Shown here: positions 5,642 to 9,882 of the stretch, in pieces
Layout of the letters: each line of letters begins with the position of its first letter
How positions within the stretch are numbered: the stretch's first letter is position 1
DNA from: Candidatus Omnitrophota bacterium
GTDB taxonomy: Bacteria; Omnitrophota; Gorgyraeia; Zapsychrales; Fredricksoniimonadaceae
Reading direction: 5' to 3'
Assembly: GCA_016789035.1 (NCBI GenBank)
Contig: JAEUSC010000024.1
Coordinates: 1-9,882, forward strand
Length of the DNA stretch: 9,882 nt
Notes under the pieces: model-generated
What the model was told of the DNA's origin: nothing
The model's input: the letters and a program-made list of their open reading frames with translations, nothing else
Databases searched by the model: none
Program-made: the position numbers and the translations under genes

Positions 5642-6244
5642 ATGAAAGAACTCTTAGTTGCCACGCGTAACGCTGGAAAAATCCGGGAACTCAAACTGCT
5701 TTTAAAAGAATACCCGATTGCGGTAACTTCACTTTTGGATTATCCGGACATGCCGGAAATCATCGAGGATGCCGAAACCTTTGAAGGCAATGCCGCTAAG
5801 AAGGCGGTCGTCATTGCCCAACATACGGGGCGTATTGTTATGGGGGAGGATTCCGGGCTTTCTGTTGAGGCCTTAGGCGGTCGACCGGGAGTTTACTCTG
5901 CGCGTTATGCTGGTGAGAAAGCGACCGACCAGCAGAACAACACCAAGCTTTTGCAGGAACTCAAAGATGTGCCCATGTCCCGTCGAAAGGCATGCTACCA
6001 TTCCTACATCGCACTTGCCGATCCTAAGGGTGTCATCGGCGTTGTCAGCGGCACCTGCCACGGGATCATTGCGACCGAACCTCACGGCACCAATGGATTC
6101 GGTTATGATCCTCTTTTTATCGTCCCGCAGTATCACAAAACCTTCGGTCAGCTCAATCCTTCCATCAAGGCCGAGATCAGCCACCGCTCCTGGGCACTAA
6201 AAAAATTCAAACTTGAATTTGGCGATTATTTAAAACGGTTATAG
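5642..6244 (+). CDS. rdgB: XTP/dITP pyrophosphatase (RdgB/HAM1 family)
   Basis: House-cleaning enzyme that hydrolyses XTP, dITP and ITP to monophosphates, keeping deaminated purines out of DNA and RNA; it acts in the cytoplasm, normally as a dimer with Mg2+. The 200-residue length is typical. Motifs are ATRNAGKIRE (7-16, nucleotide loop), TFEGNAAKKA (46-55), GEDSGL with catalytic Asp70 (68-73), GGRPGVYSARYAG (79-91), GTNGFGYDPLF (149-159) and SHRSWAL (180-186). No residue appears lost. The ATG has no recognisable ribosome site: the 20 nt before it are almost wholly the right arm of the upstream cassette. Translation may be weak, may depend on coupling to the upstream gene, or may use another mechanism. 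rph and rdgB are common operon partners. Confidence 0.96.
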   Translation: MKELLVATRNAGKIRELKLLLKEYPIAVTSLLDYPDMPEIIEDAETFEGNAAKKAVVIAQHTGRIVMGEDSGLSVEALGGRPGVYSARYAGEKATDQQNNTKLLQELKDVPMSRRKACYHSYIALADPKGVIGVVSGTCHGIIATEPHGTNGFGYDPLFIVPQYHKTFGQLNPSIKAEISHRSWALKKFKLEFGDYLKRL

Positions 6245-6266
6245 TGCATTTATGAGTAATGCGGGG

Positions 6267-6290
6267 GCGTAAGATGTCGGCGTCATACGC
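6267..6290. terminator. Hairpin in the convergent rdgB / AsmA-like junction (possible terminator)
   Basis: GCGTAAGATG (6267-6276) can pair with CGTCATACGC (6281-6290) in 9 of 10 positions, one of them G-U, around a four-base loop (TCGG). It sits between two converging genes, where a two-way terminator is expected. Neither side has the U-run of a standard intrinsic terminator, so the call is tentative. Confidence 0.35.
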
Positions 6291-6297
6291 ATGATCG

Positions 6298-9200
6298 TTA
6301 GAAAATGTTTTGGAAAAACTGCGAAACATTTTCCAAAATGACGCCGCCGGTTTTCTGCAGGATCTTGACCGGAGATTTGTTGACCTTGTATTGCGGTTTC
6401 GTTAAGGTGCCCGTCACCTGGACGGACATGAACTTTCCCGTTTGGGTAATGATTGCCGTTGTGCCTTTCTTGAGCGAGGAAGATTTGACAATGACATCGG
6501 AATTAAAATCCGGTGTCAGGAAAAGGTTGAGCTCCTGATTCTGATTGAAATCTAAACTGCCTTTCCCATAAAGCTCCAATGACGGTCCCACCAGCTGGAT
6601 ATTTTCAGATCTCATCATACCGCTTTCCAGAACAAAGTTCATCCCCGCCTGGGTAAAGACAATGTCTTTGTATTCGGGAATCAATAAAATCCCGCCCAAT
6701 CCGCGCAGTAGATCAATTTCCCATAAAAGCCAGTCTGTGATCTCTATGCCCCCTTTGCCGTTAAGGAGTTTTAAGTCTGTTAATTGTCCTTGAAAAATTC
6801 CTGTGGATGAAAGCGTGCCGGAAATGGGTTGCTTTCGAAACGGCGTGTCCTGGCTGAATTTTTTTAAATCGCTATTCAGGATTCGCACCACGAGATCCAG
6901 GGGGAGTTCTTTTTTGGATGTGTCTAGCGAGGCCACCAGATTGAACTCTCCGCCGTAAAAATCGCCCCAAACATGAAAGGGTTTTAAGAGGTTGTCCTTC
7001 TGAACGGCGTTGAAATTGATGTTGTTAAAGTTTACACCCCATGTGGAAAACTCCGGCGATGATCCGGTTAAATTGTATTTCCAATCCTGCCAATGCTTGA
7101 GGTCGCCGGAAAAATGGCCTTTGATGCTGGTCTTACCGGCGAAGCGACATTCTTTAATGGGATCGGGAAGGCCTGTCAATAAAACAGGTAGGTCTTTGAG
7201 GTCCAAGTCGGCATCTCCTGTGAAGTCCACAAACGGATGGCCGTCAACGGTGGTGGTATAGGTGCCCTGGACGTTTAAGAATGCGGATTTATACCGGCCG
7301 GACAATTGATCGAATCGGATGGTATTAGCTGTCGGCGTGAACCGGGTATGCAATTTCAGGTCCTCACCTTCGATGGTTGTGTCAATTACAGTCGGATCTC
7401 CGGTCATTAATTCACCGGTGGTGATATAGGACTTATCTTCGAAGCGGGCGTTCATGTTCTTCCATGAGAGCACTTTGTTTTTGTAACCTAATATTCCGGA
7501 CAGACCCGAAAGGGATTTTTTGGTGGTGGAACTGGAGACGGATCCTTGTTGTATTTTTGCTGAAAAACCGATGTTTGCGGTCTGCGCGGAGGAAAGATCT
7601 CCCCGGTAATCCACATCCAGCGTTTTGGCGTTTCCCATGATGGTCAATTTGTTTTTGGTAATGATGGAAGGGATTATGCGTTGGGCGGTGCTTAAATCGA
7701 AGTCCTGAGTGTGTGTATGAACATCCAGCAGCGGGCTGGAAAAGTTCTCGACCGATCCGGTTATGTGAGAAGGCATTCCAAGGGCGGTGAAATTCAGCAA
7801 TTGCGTTTCGAGTTTGTCATTGTGAAAAGAAATAATACCGGAAATGTTTTCAATTGGACCCAAAAAAGTTCCTTGAAGAAGGCCGTCCGTAAATTTTAGC
7901 TTTCCGGAATAAGGTACGGGACCGGAAGGGTCCGGCTTTGATGAAACGGTCAATGCGGCTGTTGGGGAGGCCGTCAACGACAGTTTTTCGGATAGTGTCA
8001 GTAGTCCTTGGGTGATTTGGAAGTCACTTTTAACTTCAAATTTTTGTGATTCAGGTTCGAACTGCAATGTCCCTGTGCCGGTTACATCGCCTTTAAATGA
8101 TTTTGCAGCGGGGAGTTTGATTTGCAAACCCAGCCCTTGAATGGTGGACTTGCTTGTCCATTTGCCGTCCTCAGGGCCGGTGAGATGCCAATCGGTCAGG
8201 GCAATATTTCCGGACAATTCGCGGGAAGGCCATCGGTAGTTGAGGTTGGCGGCCACAAGATTTCCCTGGGCGTGAGTGATGCCTTGTGAGCGTTTGATGG
8301 AAAATGACGGCACCAGAAAATCTCCGGTGGCTTCAACAGTGGCTGATTTAACGATTGTCTTGGTGAGTTCGGCGGCCCCTTCCATGTTAAGGTTTTGGGC
8401 GTCTTGGGAGATTCGCCAGTTCTTTAATAAGACGTCACCTCGGGCTGTGAGTTCAGCCGTGCTGATATCCACATGTTGCGCGTTGAGTGAACCGGTGGTA
8501 TCGATATGTTCATTTTGAGAACGCCATTCGGCGATCTGGGCTGTCAGTATTTCCGTTTGATACCGGGAGCCATTCCAGGATACCAGAAAGTTATTGAGGA
8601 CCGCATTGGCCTTGAGGGCAGTTTGGCCGGCGTTGACCTGAAGATCAATCCCTTCTAAGGACAAATGATCTGTTTTTACCGACTGGGTGTCTTTGTGCGC
8701 GCCCAAGCGATCAAGCAGCACTCGCCCTTCCAGACGGGTTATGGGTTGATCAAAAATGATTTTCAACCGTGCTTCATTGATGAAAAGATCATCGATGGTC
8801 CAGGGCAGCTGCATTTTAAACAACCGGTAATAATTCAACGGATTAAATTTGGAAAGATTGATTTCTGCAGAAACCTTTTGCGTTAGAGGCTGATAATTGC
8901 CTCCGATATAGAATGCCTCGGGCTGGTCGTTGAGCAAAGAGGAGAAGTGGAACGTAATGCCTTGGGTGACCGACAGCCCTAAGGAAATAGTAACGTCATT
9001 AAAATCATCGGAAAATTGAAGCCCATTTTCGAGGCTGGTCATTTTTACATGGCTGTTGGTGATATTGAGTTTAGAAAGAAAGAGATTGAGTTTTTTTGAA
9101 CTGGCGGCTGTGGCTCGGTGCTTCAAGATATCAGTGAAATTCCATTCTCCGTCGCCATAGTGAATGAAATTGATTTGGGTAGTGTCAATATTGATGGAGG

Positions 9201-9534
9201 AAAGAACAATTTTGCCTTCGCGCAGCAAGGGCCAAAGAAGCAATCGGACCCTGGCATGGGCCATTTGAATAAAGGGGTCGGGTGATCCATTTTCAAAGAT
9301 GGAAACCCCGTTAAATATGATTCCCTGAATGGGGTTAAAGTGAATGTCGGCCACTTGGACCCGGCGGCCGAGAAATTTTTGGCTCTCTTCAATGATGACG
9401 TTTTTCAGGCGTTTATGAATGATGACGGTATTGATGTAATAGGTTACTGCCCCCAGAAAGAAGGCTATGGATAGAAGTAGGAATACGAAATATCTTTTCA
9501 TATTTCGCATTATAGAAGAGTTAAACAATGGCAT
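6298..9534 (-). CDS. AsmA-like / DUF748-type large inner-membrane-anchored protein
   Basis: A very long protein (~1078 residues) of the AsmA-like superfamily, whose members (AsmA, YhdP, TamB) are anchored in the inner membrane, span the periplasm as a beta-rich groove, and in E. coli help move phospholipids to the outer membrane. Residues ~15-37 form one transmembrane anchor (YFVFLLLSIAFFLGAVTYY). Residues ~45-135 carry the AsmA N-terminal pattern (FLGRRVQVADI, LLWPLLREGKIVLSSI, DGEWNFTDIL). The long middle is repetitive beta-strand sequence. Near the C-terminus are the AsmA-type stretch LGGILLIPEYKDIVF and then KPQYKVNKSPVKIL. Start choice: an ATG at 9534, with GGAG 10 nt upstream, a TTG at 9537 with better spacing, or an ATG at 9501 that would begin MKRYFVF and fit a leaderless transcript. 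The gene stands alone on this strand. The exact substrate cannot be read from the sequence. Confidence 0.85.
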   Translation of the reverse strand: MPLFNSSIMRNMKRYFVFLLLSIAFFLGAVTYYINTVIIHKRLKNVIIEESQKFLGRRVQVADIHFNPIQGIIFNGVSIFENGSPDPFIQMAHARVRLLLWPLLREGKIVLSSINIDTTQINFIHYGDGEWNFTDILKHRATAASSKKLNLFLSKLNITNSHVKMTSLENGLQFSDDFNDVTISLGLSVTQGITFHFSSLLNDQPEAFYIGGNYQPLTQKVSAEINLSKFNPLNYYRLFKMQLPWTIDDLFINEARLKIIFDQPITRLEGRVLLDRLGAHKDTQSVKTDHLSLEGIDLQVNAGQTALKANAVLNNFLVSWNGSRYQTEILTAQIAEWRSQNEHIDTTGSLNAQHVDISTAELTARGDVLLKNWRISQDAQNLNMEGAAELTKTIVKSATVEATGDFLVPSFSIKRSQGITHAQGNLVAANLNYRWPSRELSGNIALTDWHLTGPEDGKWTSKSTIQGLGLQIKLPAAKSFKGDVTGTGTLQFEPESQKFEVKSDFQITQGLLTLSEKLSLTASPTAALTVSSKPDPSGPVPYSGKLKFTDGLLQGTFLGPIENISGIISFHNDKLETQLLNFTALGMPSHITGSVENFSSPLLDVHTHTQDFDLSTAQRIIPSIITKNKLTIMGNAKTLDVDYRGDLSSAQTANIGFSAKIQQGSVSSSTTKKSLSGLSGILGYKNKVLSWKNMNARFEDKSYITTGELMTGDPTVIDTTIEGEDLKLHTRFTPTANTIRFDQLSGRYKSAFLNVQGTYTTTVDGHPFVDFTGDADLDLKDLPVLLTGLPDPIKECRFAGKTSIKGHFSGDLKHWQDWKYNLTGSSPEFSTWGVNFNNINFNAVQKDNLLKPFHVWGDFYGGEFNLVASLDTSKKELPLDLVVRILNSDLKKFSQDTPFRKQPISGTLSSTGIFQGQLTDLKLLNGKGGIEITDWLLWEIDLLRGLGGILLIPEYKDIVFTQAGMNFVLESGMMRSENIQLVGPSLELYGKGSLDFNQNQELNLFLTPDFNSDVIVKSSSLKKGTTAIITQTGKFMSVQVTGTLTKPQYKVNKSPVKILQKTGGVILENVSQFFQNIF
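6301..6333 (-). other. AT-rich hairpin at the very 3' end of the AsmA-like gene
   Basis: GAAAATGTTT (6301-6310) is perfectly complementary to AAACATTTTC (6324-6333), and two more pairs (one G-U) can extend the stem inward, leaving about 9 nt of loop. It covers the last codons, next to the stop at 6298-6300. It could stabilise the mRNA end or contribute to termination in either direction. It also encodes the C-terminal residues, so the repeat may be partly coincidental. Confidence 0.4.
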
Positions 9535-9537
9535 CAA
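9509..9537 (-). promoter_or_regulatory. Sigma70-type promoter overlapping the AsmA-like gene start
   Basis: On the minus strand TTGATG (9537-9532) and a perfect TATAAT (9514-9509) are separated by 17 nt. The expected first transcribed base falls at about 9503-9501, at or next to the ATG at 9501-9499. If this promoter is used, the mRNA would have almost no leader and translation would have to start at that ATG. The match is seen directly; use in the cell is inference. Confidence 0.5.
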
Positions 9538-9562
9538 TCAGGATCTCCGAATATAGTGACCC

Positions 9563-9604
9563 CTTCACACCGGGAGTGTAAAATTTTGCACACCCGGTGT
9601 GGAG
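9563..9604. repeat. 42-bp dyad in the divergent intergenic region
   Basis: Centred between 9583 and 9584, with outer arms CACACCGGG (9566-9574) and CCCGGTGTG (9593-9601), an inner GTG/CAC pair and an AAAATTTT core. Of 21 opposing pairs, 18 are Watson-Crick, two are G-T and one is A-A. It lies 25 nt from the leftward -35 and 22 nt from the rightward -35. A T-run is absent on both sides. Candidate operator for a dimeric regulator, or a cruciform or hairpin element. Confidence 0.7.
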
Positions 9605-9626
9605 ACGGTTGAAGCAGAAAAACGTG

Positions 9627-9641
9627 TTTACAATTTGTAAA
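9627..9641. promoter_or_regulatory. 15-bp palindrome covering the -35 (candidate operator)
   Basis: TTTACAATTTGTAAA is a perfect inverted repeat with 7-bp arms and one central base. It includes the -35 hexamer of the rightward promoter, so a bound protein would block RNA polymerase. The regulator is not in the window. Confidence 0.5.
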
Positions 9642-9656
9642 TCAACATGTTATAAT
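9627..9656 (+). promoter_or_regulatory. Strong promoter toward tRNA-Pro
   Basis: TTTACA (9627-9632), 18 nt, then a perfect TATAAT (9651-9656) preceded by TGT, which makes an extended -10. The bases after the -10 (CCGTCCGC) are GC-rich, like the discriminator of stable-RNA promoters under stringent control. Transcription would start near 9663, giving a leader of about 117 nt before the tRNA. Confidence 0.65.
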
Positions 9657-9690
9657 CCGTCCGCTTTTGAAGCAGTTATTTCACAGTCAA

Positions 9691-9714
9691 ACAAAAGTCG
9701 GCCGCCACTTTTGT
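9691..9714 (+). other. Hairpin in the tRNA-Pro leader
   Basis: ACAAAAGT (9691-9698) and ACTTTTGT (9707-9714) are perfectly complementary around the loop CGGCCGCC. It lies about 30 nt into the predicted transcript and is not followed by a T-run. It may be a processing signal or leader structure. The rest of the leader (to 9779) shows no ORF or recognisable RNA family. Confidence 0.45.
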
Positions 9715-9779
9715 AAGAGTCAAAACTTCGTCAATCGGTTCTCTTGTTTGATGGTTGATAATTAAAGAATTCAGATATA

Positions 9780-9853
9780 CGGGAAGTAGCGCAGATGGCT
9801 AGCGCGTCTGCTTTGGGAGCAGAAGGTCCAGGGTTCAAATCCCTGCTTCCCGA
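9780..9853 (+). tRNA. tRNA-Pro (anticodon UGG)
   Basis: Complete 74-nt cloverleaf. The acceptor stem CGGGAAG/CTTCCCG has 7 perfect pairs with discriminator A at 9853. The D stem is GCGC/GCGC around AGATGGCTA. The anticodon stem TCTGC/GCAGA encloses loop TTTGGGA, so the anticodon is TGG (9814-9816), reading proline CCN codons. The variable loop is 5 nt and the T arm is CAGGG TTCAAAT CCCTG. The CCA end is not encoded and must be added by CCA transferase. The first acceptor pair C1-G72 is the normal bacterial tRNA-Pro identity feature. Confidence 0.97.
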
Positions 9854-9882
9854 TTTATCGGCCATCAGGGTTCTCGCCTTGA

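Noticed and set aside
9123..9392. Overlapping open frames opposite or out of phase with the AsmA-like gene, rph, murI and rdgB
   Set aside because: They lack ribosome sites and recognisable domains and are explained as shadows of the strongly supported genes.
5192..9770. Shared 13-mer ATAATTAAAGAAT at 5192-5204 and 9758-9770
   Set aside because: It is AT-rich low-complexity sequence, the surroundings do not align, and there is no consistent relation to a promoter or gene start.

Overview
The window reads as a chromosomal housekeeping region from a bacterium with an outer membrane. The evidence is a cell-wall amidase, a glutamate racemase and a very large AsmA-type membrane-anchored protein, together with moderate GC and densely packed, often overlapping genes. 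The style (a free-standing four-helix-bundle 'S23-like' gene and a large AsmA/DUF748-type protein) resembles uncultured lineages such as Omnitrophota or Elusimicrobiota. That placement is a guess from gene style only; no rRNA or marker phylogeny is available.

Plus strand, 2-6244, is one co-directional block. It holds the end of an N-acetylmuramoyl-L-alanine amidase, murI (glutamate racemase), a queuosine-precursor cluster (queD, queC, a DUF4177-like small gene, a two-TM small gene, queE, queF), then rph (RNase PH), a four-helix-bundle gene, and rdgB (XTP/dITP pyrophosphatase). The que enzymes take dihydroneopterin triphosphate to 6-carboxytetrahydropterin (QueD), 7-carboxy-7-deazaguanine (QueE), preQ0 (QueC) and preQ1 (QueF), which feeds tRNA queuosine. 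FolE, Tgt, QueA and QueG/H are not in the window. Short gaps and ATGA-type overlaps suggest a polycistronic transcript.

The most unusual object is a ~479-bp cassette at 5160-5638. A four-helix-bundle (23S rRNA intervening-sequence protein family) gene is enclosed by two 31-bp inverted arms, each made of four copies of a 7-bp unit (TGGTACG-like). The cassette lies exactly between rph and rdgB. Its left edge supplies the last base-triplet (stop codon) of rph, its right edge ends 3 nt before the rdgB start, and a hairpin inside it can mask the ribosome binding site of the cassette gene.

Minus strand, 6298-9534, is a single ~1078-residue AsmA-like protein convergent with rdgB; the 53-bp junction and the adjoining gene end carry two hairpins. 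To its right, 9535-9779 is a divergent regulatory region: a good sigma70-type promoter overlapping the AsmA gene's start (possible leaderless start), a 42-bp dyad, a strong promoter facing right whose -35 is covered by a perfect 15-bp palindrome, and a ~117-nt leader with a hairpin. It leads into tRNA-Pro(UGG) at 9780-9853. Nothing further is recognisable in the last 29 bases.
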